64,000 bases of DNA from Gammaproteobacteria bacterium (GTDB lineage: Bacteria > Pseudomonadota > Gammaproteobacteria > Ga0077536), in assembly GCA_016209015.1 (NCBI GenBank), contig JACQWY010000003.1, positions 155,899-219,898 on the forward strand. The letters are read 5' to 3'. A program made the position numbers and the translations under genes. Positions 40,435 to 48,790 of the stretch are shown piece after piece. A model generated the notes under the pieces. That model was not told the DNA's origin and did not search any database. It saw only the letters and a list, made by a program, of their open reading frames with translations. Positions within the stretch are counted from its first letter, which is position 1. Every line of letters begins with the position of its first letter.

Positions 40435-40737
40435 GTCTTCTGTCCTGTGAGTCGCGGACGGGTTCGATCGTCCGCTCTAACGCTTGCTGTCTGAATCGGG
40501 GCGCTGCCCGCAGCGTACGCGGCCCCCTCGCGTCGCTCCGGCGGAGGCCGGAGCCCAGTCGTCGAGCTTCGGCGTTTCGGCCCGGGCGTGGATCCGACGC
40601 CGGGATTTCGCTCGGCCGTCGAATTCGCGGAAATGGGGTCAGGTTCCATTTTCGGGGTCACCTTGGCGCGAATCCGAATCACCGGCGCACCGAAAATGGA
40701 ACCTGACCCCCATTCCGCCGGAGCGACGGCCGTAAGC
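40435..40737 (-). other. Gap between prfB and lysS
   Basis: 303 bases with no gene. The only structure I see is the long inverted repeat at 40628-40717. On the transcribed strand it would fold just after the prfB stop codon. Confidence 0.6.
40628..40717. repeat. Long inverted repeat, extragenic palindrome
   Basis: Arms of 28 bases (40628-40655 and 40690-40717) are nearly perfect inverted copies containing GGGGTCAGGTTCCATTTT and its complement, around a 34-base centre. The GGTCAGGTTCC motif is a familiar REP-type extragenic sequence that in other genomes accompanies Y1 transposases (RAYTs). The hairpin could cap the 3' end of prfB mRNA. Confidence 0.75.
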
Positions 40738-41833
40738 TCAAATCCCCTTCTTCAAGCTCGCTTCCATGAACTCGTCGAGATCGCCGTCGAGCACGGCCTG
40801 CGTGTCGCCGCGCTCGACCTCGGTCCGCAGATCCTTGATGCGCGACTGATCGAGCACGTAGGAGCGGATCTGGCTGCCCCAGCCGATGTCGGCCTTCGAA
40901 TCCTCGAGCGCCTGCTTCTCGGCGTTGCGTTTCAGCATCTCCTGCTCGTAGAGCTTCGCGCGCAGGAGCTTCATCGCGCGATCGCGGTTCTTGTGCTGCG
41001 AACGCTCGTTCTGGCATTGCACGACCGCACCCGTCGGGAGGTGCGTGATGCGGATCGCGGAGTCGGTCTTGTTGACGTGCTGACCGCCGGCGCCGCTCGC
41101 GCGGTAGGTGTCGACGCGCAGATCCGCCGGGTTGATTTCGATCTCGATGTCGTCGTCGATTTCCGGCGAGACGAACACCGAGGCGAACGAAGTGTGGCGC
41201 CGGTTGCCGGAGTCGAACGGCGATTTGCGCACGAGGCGGTGCACACCCGTCTCGGTGCGCAGCCAGCCGAACGCGTAATCCCCGGTGAACTGGATCGTCG
41301 CGCTCTTGATGCCCGCGACTTCGCCCGCGGACGCTTCGATGAGCTCGGTCTTGAAGCCGCGGCGCTCGCCCCACTTCAGGTACATGCGCAGCAGCATCTC
41401 CGCCCAGTCCTGCGCCTCGGTGCCGCCCTGGCCGGCCTGGATGTCGACGAACGCGTTCGAGACGTCCATCTCGTGGCTGAACATGCGCTGGAATTCGAGA
41501 TCGGCGAGCGTGCGATCGGCGGTATCGAGATCGGCGACGACGGATTCCGCGGCCGCCTCGTCGCCCTCGGCCTCGGCGAGCTCGAGCAGCTCGCGCGCGT
41601 CGTCGAGCGGGGCCGCGATCCTGCGCAGCGAACCGACCACGCGTTCGAGCGCGACGCGCTCCTTGCCCAGCGCCTGCGCGCGCTCCGGGTTCGACCAGAT
41701 GTTCGGGTCTTCGAGCTCGCGTTTGACCTCTTCTAAGCGTTCCTCTTTGACCGGCTGGTCAAAGATACCCCCGTAACACGTCGAGGCGACGCTGCAGGTC
41801 TTTGATGCGCTGATAGACGGAGGTCAGTTCCAT
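40738..41833 (-). CDS. prfB: Peptide chain release factor 2 (programmed +1 frameshift)
   Basis: RF2 ends translation at UGA and UAA. The gene is in two frames: 24 codons from ATG 41833, then a +1 shift, then 340 codons to 40738, giving 364 residues, the normal size. The second part contains the codon-reading tripeptide SPF in VRKSPFDSG and the catalytic GGQ in GAGGQHVNK. The first 24 residues ([20 protein letters not shown]) are standard. Lower RF2 levels slow termination at the in-frame UGA and raise frameshifting, so the protein regulates itself. Annotators using only the downstream frame would call a start about 40 codons too late. Confidence 0.97.
41758..41776 (-). promoter_or_regulatory. 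prfB frameshift site
   Basis: On the minus strand the sequence reads CGGGGGTATCTTTGAC: a Shine-Dalgarno-like GGGGG, then CTT, the stop TGA (41761-41759) and C. This is the canonical RF2 recoding signal: slippage from CUU to UUU, weak UGAC stop context, and the internal SD three bases before the slip codon. Confidence 0.97.
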
Positions 41834-41901
41834 GGGAATGCTCGGGCTCGGGTTGTCGAAGGCTGCGAATTGTAGCCCGATTCGGCCGGAAAGCGGTCGA
41901 T

Positions 41902-43638
41902 TCAGAGCGCTTCGGCGTGCTCCACGAGCAGTTGCAGGCTCTCGACGCCCTGGTAGTCGTTGATCTGCAGCCGGTAGGCGCCGCGGATCAGGGCCGCCTC
42001 GGCCCACGGCGCCTCGAGCGCGTTGAAGGCGATCCCCGCGATCGCGAGTCCCGTGCCGGCCGGTTCGAGCGTGAGCTTCAGATGACTGCCGCCGACGATG
42101 CGCCGGCTGCGCACCAGGAATTCACCTTCGAACAGCGGCTCCGGGAAGCCCTGGCCCCAGGGCGCCGCATAGGCGAGCTCGCGCGCGAGCTCGAGCGTGA
42201 AATCCCGGCCGCCGAGCTCGCCGTCCGTCAGCAGCACGTGATCGAGCGTCGCGACATCGATCTGACGCGCGACCTCGGCCGCGAACGCCGCGCTGAACGG
42301 CTCGAAATCCGCCTCGCGGAGCGTGAGCCCCGCCGCCATCGCGTGCCCGCCGAAGCGCTGCAGGAGCGCGGGGTGTCGCGTCGCGATCGCCTCCAGCGCA
42401 TCGCGGACGTGGACGTCGGGGATCGAGCGCGCAGAACCCTTGATCTCGCCGTCCGTGCCGGGCGCGAACGCGATGACCGGCCGGTGGTAGGCATCCTTGA
42501 CCCTGCCCGCGACGACACCGATGACACCCTGGTGCCAGGACGGCTCGTAGAGACAGATCCCGGCCGGCAGCGATTCCGCCGCCGCGAGCGGCAGCGCATC
42601 GAGGATCGCGAGCGCCTGCTCCTTCATCTCACGCTCGATGTTCCGGCGCTCGGCGTTCAGCGTATCGAGCTCCGCGGCCTGCGCGCGGCAGAAACCCGGA
42701 TCGTCGGAGAGCAGCAGCTCGATGCCGTGGGACATGTCGTCGAGCCGCCCGGCCGCGTTCAGCCGCGGCCCGAGCGCGAACGCGAGATCGGTCGCGAGCA
42801 ACTTGCGCGCATCGCGCCCGGAGATCTGGATCAGCGCGGCGATCCCCGGCTGGCAGCGCCCCGCACGGATCCGTGACAGCCCCTGCGCGACGAGCCGCCG
42901 GTTGTTCGCATCGAGCGGCACGACGTCAGCGACCGTGCCGAGCGCGACGAGATCGAGCAGCTCCGCGAGATTCGGCTCCGCGATGCCGCGCACCGCGAAC
43001 CAGCCGCGCTGCCGGAGCTCCGCACGCAGCGCGAGCATCACGTAGAAGATGACGCCTACACCGGCAAGCGCCTTGCTCGGGAACGCATCGCCCGCGACGT
43101 TCGGGTTGACGATCGCATCCGCCGCCGGCAGCACCGGCCCCGCGAGGTGATGATCCGTCACGAGCACCTGCATGCCGGCCCGCTTCGCCGCCGCGACACC
43201 CTCGAGACTCGAGATGCCGTTGTCGACGGTGATCAGCAGATCGGGATTCGTCTCGCGCGCGAGCTCGACGATCGGCGGCGTGAGGCCGTAGCCGTACGCG
43301 AAGCGGTTCGGCACGAGGTAGCCGACGTTGCGTGCGCCCATCGATCGCAGCGCGCGCAGTGCGACCGCACAGCTCGTCGCGCCGTCGGCGTCGAAGTCCG
43401 CGACGACGACGATGCGGGCATCGCGTTCCAGTGCCGCGACGAGCAGCTCGATCGCCTGCGCCATGCCGCCGAGGCTCTGCGTGTCGTGCAGCCCGGCGAG
43501 CGTGAATTCCAGATCCTGCGGCGCGAGCGCGCCGCGCGCCGCGAAGACGCGTTGGAGGATCGGATGGATCGAATCGGGCAGATCGTGACGGGCCGGGAGA
43601 TCGCGGCGCACGAGGCGGGGGGTGGAACGGCGGGTCAC
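41902..43638 (-). CDS. recJ: Single-stranded-DNA-specific exonuclease RecJ
   Basis: A 578-residue DHH-family 5'-3' exonuclease acting in recombination and mismatch repair. The metal-binding motifs are ADFDADGATS (about residue 79), TVDNGIS, VTDHH and LDLVALGTVADVVPL; the DHHA1 part has RFGGHAMAAGLTL, and the C-terminal OB fold follows. The start is GTG 43638, matching the usual N terminus. It precedes prfB-lysS on the same strand, as in many gammaproteobacteria. Confidence 0.96.
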   Translation of the reverse strand: MTRRSTPRLVRRDLPARHDLPDSIHPILQRVFAARGALAPQDLEFTLAGLHDTQSLGGMAQAIELLVAALERDARIVVVADFDADGATSCAVALRALRSMGARNVGYLVPNRFAYGYGLTPPIVELARETNPDLLITVDNGISSLEGVAAAKRAGMQVLVTDHHLAGPVLPAADAIVNPNVAGDAFPSKALAGVGVIFYVMLALRAELRQRGWFAVRGIAEPNLAELLDLVALGTVADVVPLDANNRRLVAQGLSRIRAGRCQPGIAALIQISGRDARKLLATDLAFALGPRLNAAGRLDDMSHGIELLLSDDPGFCRAQAAELDTLNAERRNIEREMKEQALAILDALPLAAAESLPAGICLYEPSWHQGVIGVVAGRVKDAYHRPVIAFAPGTDGEIKGSARSIPDVHVRDALEAIATRHPALLQRFGGHAMAAGLTLREADFEPFSAAFAAEVARQIDVATLDHVLLTDGELGGRDFTLELARELAYAAPWGQGFPEPLFEGEFLVRSRRIVGGSHLKLTLEPAGTGLAIAGIAFNALEAPWAEAALIRGAYRLQINDYQGVESLQLLVEHAEAL

Positions 43639-43823
43639 GATCGAGTGGGCTCCCGGGGATGAAGGACGAGCGGCATTCTAGCGCCGGGAAGGGGCTCCTG
43701 TACCCGCACGCGCGCGTCATGCACAATTCCTCGCCAGTGCATCGCCACGGGAAGGCGTCGGGATCATGAAGAACTCACGAGCACTGCCGTCAGCCGGGCC
43801 TTGCGGGCTCCAGCGTGGGTGAC

Positions 43824-44555
43824 ATGGCGTCGAATGACGCCGTGTGTTATCCGCGCCTCCTCCGGCGCGTGCGCGCCCTGCTCGTAGATTCCGGGTTCGG
43901 CATGCTGATCGTCGTGATCTGGTGGGCCTCGCTGCCCGCTCTCGTCGCTGCGCCGCCGCTCGCGAAGTTCGCGTTTCCGATCGCAGCGTTCATCATTCTC
44001 GAGCCCGTGATGGTCGCACTCACCGGCGGCACGCCGGGACACCACCTCATGGGCCTGCGCGTCGAGAGCGCGGCGACGGGCCATCGGATAGGACTCCTGC
44101 GCGCGTCGTTGCGCGCCCTGTTCCGGGCGGCGCTGGGCTGGCTGACCTTCGTCCTCGCGCTGACGACGCGCAAACGTCAGGCCATTCATGACCTATGCGT
44201 CGGCACCGTGGTCGTCCTTCGGAATCCGGCCGCGTTGCCCCCTGCAGAGTGCCTGCCGGAGCTCCGACCGGATCTCGAGAGCTTCGACTACCCTTCGAAA
44301 ACCCGGCGGGGAGTCGCGATCTGCATCTATCTGTTCGCAACCACGAGCGCGTACATCCTCATCCTGGGCGCCGCTGTCTCTGTGGACTGTACGGCGCATG
44401 CGAAATGCTCGTTCGGGGAAGCCGCCGTATACAAGGGACTCTGGGCATCATGGACGCTGGCATGCGCAGCGCTGATCGTTCACGGCTGTCGCGCACGGCT
44501 CATCGGCGCGCGCAGGAAGGCGAGGCGCGAGGAGGTTCGCGCGGTCGGCCCATGA
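43824..44555 (+). CDS. RDD family membrane protein
   Basis: A 243-residue inner-membrane protein. The RDD pattern appears as RRVRALLVDSGFGM at the first helix, then TGGTPGHHLMGLRVES in the loop and RKRQAIHDLCVGTVVV near the end of the domain. Two further helices (about residues 165-185 and 200-220) follow an acidic loop. GTG 43815 is an alternative start. Function in bacteria is mostly unknown; some RDD proteins exchange Na+/H+. Codon use is less biased than in its neighbours, which may mean later acquisition. Confidence 0.78.
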   Translation: MASNDAVCYPRLLRRVRALLVDSGFGMLIVVIWWASLPALVAAPPLAKFAFPIAAFIILEPVMVALTGGTPGHHLMGLRVESAATGHRIGLLRASLRALFRAALGWLTFVLALTTRKRQAIHDLCVGTVVVLRNPAALPPAECLPELRPDLESFDYPSKTRRGVAICIYLFATTSAYILILGAAVSVDCTAHAKCSFGEAAVYKGLWASWTLACAALIVHGCRARLIGARRKARREEVRAVGP

Positions 44556-44605
44556 CCGTCCCGTTCCACCCGCGTCGCATCGGGATCGGGATGTCCGGGG
44601 ATCGA

Positions 44606-44822
44606 GAAGAAATCGAGCACGGGAGCGAACACCGCGATCGATGCGCCTCCTTCGTCGGCACATCCTGTGAGGAAGTGCCGTCGGATTAGCCGAAGGCGTA
44701 ATCGGACGTTCGGCTTCGCAACGAGGCACGGGCGGAAGAAATCGAGTGTCCGATTATGCTGCGCTAATCGGACGACTGCGCATGCGAACACCGCGATCGA
44801 TGCGCCTCCTGCGTCGGCACAT
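44606..44822 (+). repeat. Imperfect direct repeat flanking a REP pair
   Basis: A 49-bp sequence beginning GCGAACACCGCGATCGATGC at 44625-44673 recurs at 44774-44822 with two mismatches. The 12-mer GAAGAAATCGAG lies ahead of each copy (44606-44617 and 44735-44746), 20 bases further away in the second because a REP unit is inserted. This looks like a local duplication later invaded by REP sequence, or a duplication made during REP movement. Confidence 0.8.
44682..44771. repeat. REP/BIME-like pair, copy 1
   Basis: Two imperfect palindromes in inverted arrangement: TCGGATTAGC...GCGTAATCGGAC (44681-44707) and GTCCGATTA...TAATCGGAC (44748-44773), separated by about 40 unconserved bases. The same double unit recurs at 53960-54064 and 60446-60542. 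All lie between genes. Such extragenic pairs fold into stable hairpins in RNA and mark REP-type families. Confidence 0.82.
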
Positions 44823-44848
44823 CCTATGAGGAACGCGCCGTGGCGCGC

Positions 44849-45739
44849 CTATCCCACCGACGCACCCCAGAACTCCGCGAGCAGCGTCGACACCACGCGC
44901 GGATGCTCCTCCGGAAAGAAGAGCTTCGCGCGCGGCACGCGGACGATGCGCCGGAGCCCGCCGAGGTTCTCGCCGAGCCATTGCAGCGAGGGCTCCGCGT
45001 CGAACACGACGTCGCCCGTGCCCCAGATCACCTGCGCCGGGACGTTCGAGGTGCGCTGTGCGCCCGCGGCGCGCATGATTTGTTCGCGGCTCGGGCGCCA
45101 TTCGCAGAGCTTCGCGAACATCGCGAGGCGCTCCTCGGTCTCGACGATGGGCGCGAGATAGCGCTGCACGCGCTCGGCGTCGAAGAAGGCCGCATCCTCG
45201 TAGACGAGTGCGCCGAGGTGTTCGGCGGCGAGCGCGGGTTCGGCGAGCGCGTTCTTCAGCAGGGCCGGCACCGAGCCGTCGGCGACGCCGGCGTAGAAGC
45301 GCTTGAGCAGCGCGTTCGGCCAGCAGTCGTGGACTTCGCAGTTCGTGAGCGTCAGCGAGCGCACGTGGCGTGGATAGCGCGCGGCGAAGATCTGCGCGAC
45401 GCCGCCGCCGGTGTCGTTGCCGACGAGATCGACGGCAGGGATCCCGAGACGCTCCAGGAGATCGAGCAGCATCCGCGCCTGGCCTTCGTAGCTCAGGTCG
45501 CAGTCGCTGCGCGGACGTGTCGCGCCGAGCGCGAGCTGGTCCGGCGCGATGCAGCGCCGGACGTCGGCGAGATCGTGCATCACGGGCAGCCATTCCTCGC
45601 CGTTCAGCGGCAGGCCGTGCAGGAACAGCGCGACCGGTCCTTCGCCGAGCTCGCGATACGCGATCTCGCCGGGCGGTGTATCGACGTAGTCGATCGACGC
45701 GATGCCGTCGGGCATCGCGCGCGGGTTCGCAGGAGACAT
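44849..45739 (-). CDS. Alpha/beta hydrolase (haloalkane dehalogenase/epoxide hydrolase-like)
   Basis: A 296-residue alpha/beta hydrolase. LFLHGLPLNGEEW is the oxyanion loop; the nucleophile elbow is GNDTGG, where Asp replaces Ser, as in haloalkane dehalogenases and epoxide hydrolases; the acid lies in VIWGTGDVVFD and the His in FFPEEHPR. An ester intermediate on Asp is therefore expected. The ATG at 45739 has GGAGGT upstream. It is divergent from nothing and downstream of an XRE regulator on the same strand (95 bases), which may control it. Confidence 0.82.
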   Translation of the reverse strand: MSPANPRAMPDGIASIDYVDTPPGEIAYRELGEGPVALFLHGLPLNGEEWLPVMHDLADVRRCIAPDQLALGATRPRSDCDLSYEGQARMLLDLLERLGIPAVDLVGNDTGGGVAQIFAARYPRHVRSLTLTNCEVHDCWPNALLKRFYAGVADGSVPALLKNALAEPALAAEHLGALVYEDAAFFDAERVQRYLAPIVETEERLAMFAKLCEWRPSREQIMRAAGAQRTSNVPAQVIWGTGDVVFDAEPSLQWLGENLGGLRRIVRVPRAKLFFPEEHPRVVSTLLAEFWGASVG

Positions 45740-45834
45740 GGGCACCTCCGCGTGGGTGTTGCGATTCGAAATCCAGTGTCGCACATCGACCGCGTCGATC
45801 CGCGACGGCCTCGGCATTGCGCGCAGTGCGCTTC

Positions 45835-46665
45835 TCAGCCCGCCGCCGCGATGATCGCGGCCGTCTCCGCATCCGCCGGATAGAACGCCTCGACGTGCAG
45901 GTCCTGCAGGGTGATGTCGAGCGGGCCCTGGAGGCTCGTGATCGTACTGACCATGCGGATGGGACCCGGCAGACCGAGGTTCACGAGCTCGACCGGCAGC
46001 CAGACGCCGGGCGGGCCGTCGAGCTCCGGGTGCCGCCACTGCTTCGGCACGCCCGGATAAGCCAGGACTTTCCTGATCAGCGCATGCAGCGCGGGCTCGC
46101 CGCTCCAGGTCGCGGCGCGCTGGACCTGATTCAGCATCGCGCGCGCGACGAATTCCCAGTTCGCGATGCAGGGACGGAAACCGTCCGGATCGAACACGAG
46201 ATCGATCACGTTGAATCGCCCCGCGGGCAGCAGGGAATATGCTTCGGCGCCCTCGGCGCGCGCGCCGAGGCAGAGCTTCAGGAACTCGACGTGCGCCGCG
46301 TTCGCCATCACGAGATTCCAGTGCCGGTCGCAGACGAGCGCGCTGTACGGCTCGTGCCGCCGGAGCATGGCCTCGAGCGCGACGCGCGCATCGCGCATGC
46401 GCGCATCGTCGAGCCTGGTCTCGGCATAGGCGGGCGCGAAGCCCGCGGCGAGCATGAGCGCATTGCGGTCGCGCAGCGGCACGTCGAGCGCGATCGAGAG
46501 CGTGATCACCATCTGCCGGCTCGGCAGCGCGCGGCCCGTCTCGAGGAAGCTCACGTGGCGCGCCGAGACTCCGGTCGCGAGCGCGAGATCGAGCTGCGTC
46601 TGCTGGCGCAGCGCGCGCCAGTGCTTGAGCAGCGTACCGAAGCCGTTCGTGGCGCGTTTCGTCAC
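45835..46665 (-). CDS. XRE-family regulator with MmyB-like ligand domain
   Basis: A 276-residue transcription regulator. An N-terminal helix-turn-helix (LLKHWRALRQQTQLDLALATGVSARHVSFLETGR) is followed by a PAS-like ligand domain of the MmyB type (CDRHWNLVMANAAHVEF, NWEFVARAML, WLPVELVNLGLPGPIRMVSTI). MmyB-like regulators bind fatty-acid-like ligands and usually control a neighbouring oxidoreductase or hydrolase. Start GTG 46665 gives the usual N terminus. The NTF2-like gene upstream ends 10 bases before this start, so the three genes read as one unit. Confidence 0.88.
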   Translation of the reverse strand: MTKRATNGFGTLLKHWRALRQQTQLDLALATGVSARHVSFLETGRALPSRQMVITLSIALDVPLRDRNALMLAAGFAPAYAETRLDDARMRDARVALEAMLRRHEPYSALVCDRHWNLVMANAAHVEFLKLCLGARAEGAEAYSLLPAGRFNVIDLVFDPDGFRPCIANWEFVARAMLNQVQRAATWSGEPALHALIRKVLAYPGVPKQWRHPELDGPPGVWLPVELVNLGLPGPIRMVSTITSLQGPLDITLQDLHVEAFYPADAETAAIIAAAG

Positions 46666-46675
46666 GGGCTGCGCT

Positions 46676-47095
46676 TCACGCCGCGTTTCGCGCGTCGGCG
46701 CCGTGATAGGCGAGCCAGGCCTGGTGCGTGTCGATGCTGTGCTTGAACTTCGCGACGCGGCCGGCCGCATCGAAGCGGAAGACGAGCGCGACGTCCGTAT
46801 AGCGGATCACTTCGCCCGTCGCCCGGACGCGGTAATCGGAGTCGATCATCACGACCACGAGCTCTCCGTCGCCGAGAAAGGCCTTCGGCTCGAACGTCAG
46901 GAATTCGACCGCCGCGAGGCTCTCGAAGAAGGCCTGGGCGCCGGCGCGTCCCCGCCGCGCCTGATACCACGGCACGTCCGTGGAAATCGCGCCGTACTCC
47001 CATTCGACGTCGGGCGCGATCCGCTCGAGGATCGCCGGGATGTCGCCCTGGAGGAAGGCATGGATGATTTGCCGGGTCTTTTCGATGTGAGTCAT
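46676..47095 (-). CDS. SnoaL-like polyketide cyclase-fold protein
   Basis: A 139-residue NTF2-fold protein of the SnoaL/ketosteroid isomerase type: KTRQIIHAFLQGDIPAILERIAPDVEWEY at the start and FRFDAAGRVAKFKHSIDTHQ at the end. ATG 47095 is the natural start. Same strand and tight spacing with the XRE regulator suggest co-transcription. Substrate unknown. Confidence 0.8.
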   Translation of the reverse strand: MTHIEKTRQIIHAFLQGDIPAILERIAPDVEWEYGAISTDVPWYQARRGRAGAQAFFESLAAVEFLTFEPKAFLGDGELVVVMIDSDYRVRATGEVIRYTDVALVFRFDAAGRVAKFKHSIDTHQAWLAYHGADARNAA

Positions 47096-47148
47096 GGCGT
47101 GCACCTCGCTTGGATGTCGAGGCCATTCTCCACGGCGATGGCCCCCGA

Positions 47149-47964
47149 TCAATTACCGGGCGGGTAATGGCCTCGCGCCCGGCGCTCGATGATGTCCACC
47201 GCCGTCTCGCTACCGTCTTCCATGGCGATTCCGGCGGCGAGCGCCGCACACCGTTCGCGCACCGGGGGCAACAGCAGCCGCTCCGTCAGCATGCGCCGCA
47301 CGCTCGTCGCGTCGGGCCCGTGCGGATCGAGTGCGGCACCGACGCCGAGCGCGAGCAGCCGCCGCGCATGATCGTGATCGTCGCGCGTGCGCGGCTCGGC
47401 GAGGATCGGACAGCCGGCGCGCAGCGCGCGGGCGACGACGCCGATCCGCCCGGGCGAGATCACGGCCGCGGCACGCGCGAGCAGCCAGTCCTGCGGCAGC
47501 GTGTCGGCGAGGAAAGCATGCGGCGCGTCGACGGCGGCGCCCTCGAGCGCCGCCGTGCGCTGGACGACGAGACGCAGACCGAGCGCCTCAGCCGCGTCGA
47601 GATGGTGTCGCACGTACTGCGTCGCCTGCGTGACGGGCGTCGAACCCGGCAGCAGCGCAATGAACGGCTCGGCGCCGAGGAAGCGCAGCAGCGCGTCCGA
47701 CGGCCCGCGCCCTGGCGCTTGCGGATGCGAATCATGGAAGAGGAAGCCGCTGACCGCGACGCGGGAATCGATCGGCGTGTCGTCGAAGCGGGCACTCGAG
47801 GCGAGGCGCACGAGATGACGCGCGTTCCCGTCGAGCCGCATGCCGCGCAGTGCGCCGCGACGCAGGCACACCGTCGCGCAGGGCAGCGCGTAATCCTCGG
47901 CGACGACGGCGGCGGCGCGCTGCCGGAATCCGGTGACGATCAGATCCGGCCGCGCGCGGCGCAC
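47149..47964 (-). CDS. Glycosyltransferase GT1-like, C-terminal part (probably truncated)
   Basis: A 271-residue product resembling the second half of a UGT/rhamnosyltransferase. PDLIVTGFRQRAAAVVAEDYALP corresponds to the end of the N-terminal Rossmann domain, ALLPGSTPV to the linker, and SPGRIGVVARALRAGCPILAEP to the HHGGAGT donor loop, here with SPGR in place of the histidines. Full proteins are about 400 residues; roughly 100-130 at the front are missing, and the frame is closed by TGA just upstream of GTG 47964. It may be a decayed gene. It lies behind methyltransferase-like and leader-peptide genes on the same strand. Confidence 0.5.
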   Translation of the reverse strand: MRRARPDLIVTGFRQRAAAVVAEDYALPCATVCLRRGALRGMRLDGNARHLVRLASSARFDDTPIDSRVAVSGFLFHDSHPQAPGRGPSDALLRFLGAEPFIALLPGSTPVTQATQYVRHHLDAAEALGLRLVVQRTAALEGAAVDAPHAFLADTLPQDWLLARAAAVISPGRIGVVARALRAGCPILAEPRTRDDHDHARRLLALGVGAALDPHGPDATSVRRMLTERLLLPPVRERCAALAAGIAMEDGSETAVDIIERRARGHYPPGN

Positions 47965-47971
47965 GATGCTC

Positions 47972-48361
47972 GGCCACGAGTGCTTCCTCGCAGGTCAGCA
48001 TGCCCCGCCGCCGGCAGGCGTTGCGTTCGTCGATCGGGATGGCTTCCGGATCGCAATAGCCGTCACGATGCGCATGCGGCCGACCGACGTCGTCGACGAG
48101 GACGAGCCACGGCGAAGGTTCCGCGGCGAGGCGTCGCAGGCGATGGTAGACGGAGGACCAGTTCGGGTCGCCGTCGATGACGACGAGACGATGCGGAGAA
48201 GGGCTTGCAACGGCGGGCGCGTGCCTCGCGATCTGCCGCGACAGCGCGCCGGGCGGTGTGGAGAGCACGCGATCCGTCCGGCCCGTCGCACGGATCAGGG
48301 GCTCGACGAGGCCGTGCCACTGCGCATCGCGGGCGCATCGCCGCGAGAGGTCGTCCTTCAC
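47972..48361 (-). pseudogene. SAM-methyltransferase-like fragment
   Basis: About 130 residues from GTG 48361 resemble the second half of a class I methyltransferase (Methyltransf_24-like): HRLVVIDGDPNWSSVYHRLR is the substrate/SAM strand, followed by WLVLVDDVGRPHAHRDGYCDPEAIP. The N-terminal SAM-binding loop is missing, and after residue 130 the frame runs on without meaning into the glycosyltransferase region in a different frame. A deletion or frameshift joining two genes is the simplest reading. Confidence 0.4.
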
Positions 48362-48380
48362 GCGTCAGCGCCGCGTGCGC

Positions 48381-48581
48381 TCAGGAGGCCGTCGAGGCCA
48401 GCCGCGACGCCGCGTCGAAGAGATTGCCGGAAAGCAGACTCGGACCGGACACGAGGGCGGTTGGCGATGAGGTGCGGTTCAGCCGCGTCAGCCCACCCGT
48501 GACCTGTTCCAGCGCCTTGTCGTCGAGCTCGCCGGAGATCGGTTCGTTCGGGGATTCGGATTTGGGATCTGCCGTGTTCAC
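48381..48581 (-). CDS. Putative double-glycine-leader peptide (RiPP/bacteriocin precursor)
   Basis: A 66-residue peptide starting at GTG 48581. Residues 17-30 (GELDDKALEQVTGG) match the conserved leader end ELSxxELexVxGG recognised and cut by C39 peptidase exporters. The 36-residue remainder (residues 31-66) is rich in Ser, Thr, Leu and Ala and lacks Cys. Twenty bases downstream begins the methyltransferase-like fragment, then the glycosyltransferase-like gene. No C39 transporter is in the window. A ribosome site is weak. If real, it would be the precursor of a small modified peptide; it may be a remnant. Confidence 0.5.
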   Translation of the reverse strand: MNTADPKSESPNEPISGELDDKALEQVTGGLTRLNRTSSPTALVSGPSLLSGNLFDAASRLASTAS

Positions 48582-48790
48582 GGAAGCAGCATCCCGCAGC
48601 GTTCCACGCCAGTCAACGAGCGGAAGCGCCGTGTGTTGCGCACTCCGTGGGGCGCGCCGTCGAGGCCCGCGAACCCCGCGCGCGGGCTAGCGCGTCGTCA
48701 TGCCGGTCGCGTCCCATCGGGCGCGTCGCGCTCGGTTCGTGACGTGCCGAATCGGCGATTCGGGCCGCGCGGCGCCGAGGCAACGCCGCT

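Noticed and set aside
40588..41736. Plus-strand frame of about 380 residues opposite prfB
   Set aside because: It covers RF2, which is certain from the GGQ and frameshift signals, and reads through the palindrome.
41758..41776. A frameshift mutation or assembly error in prfB
   Set aside because: The site is the canonical programmed frameshift signal with internal SD, CTT and TGAC, so the two-frame structure is functional.
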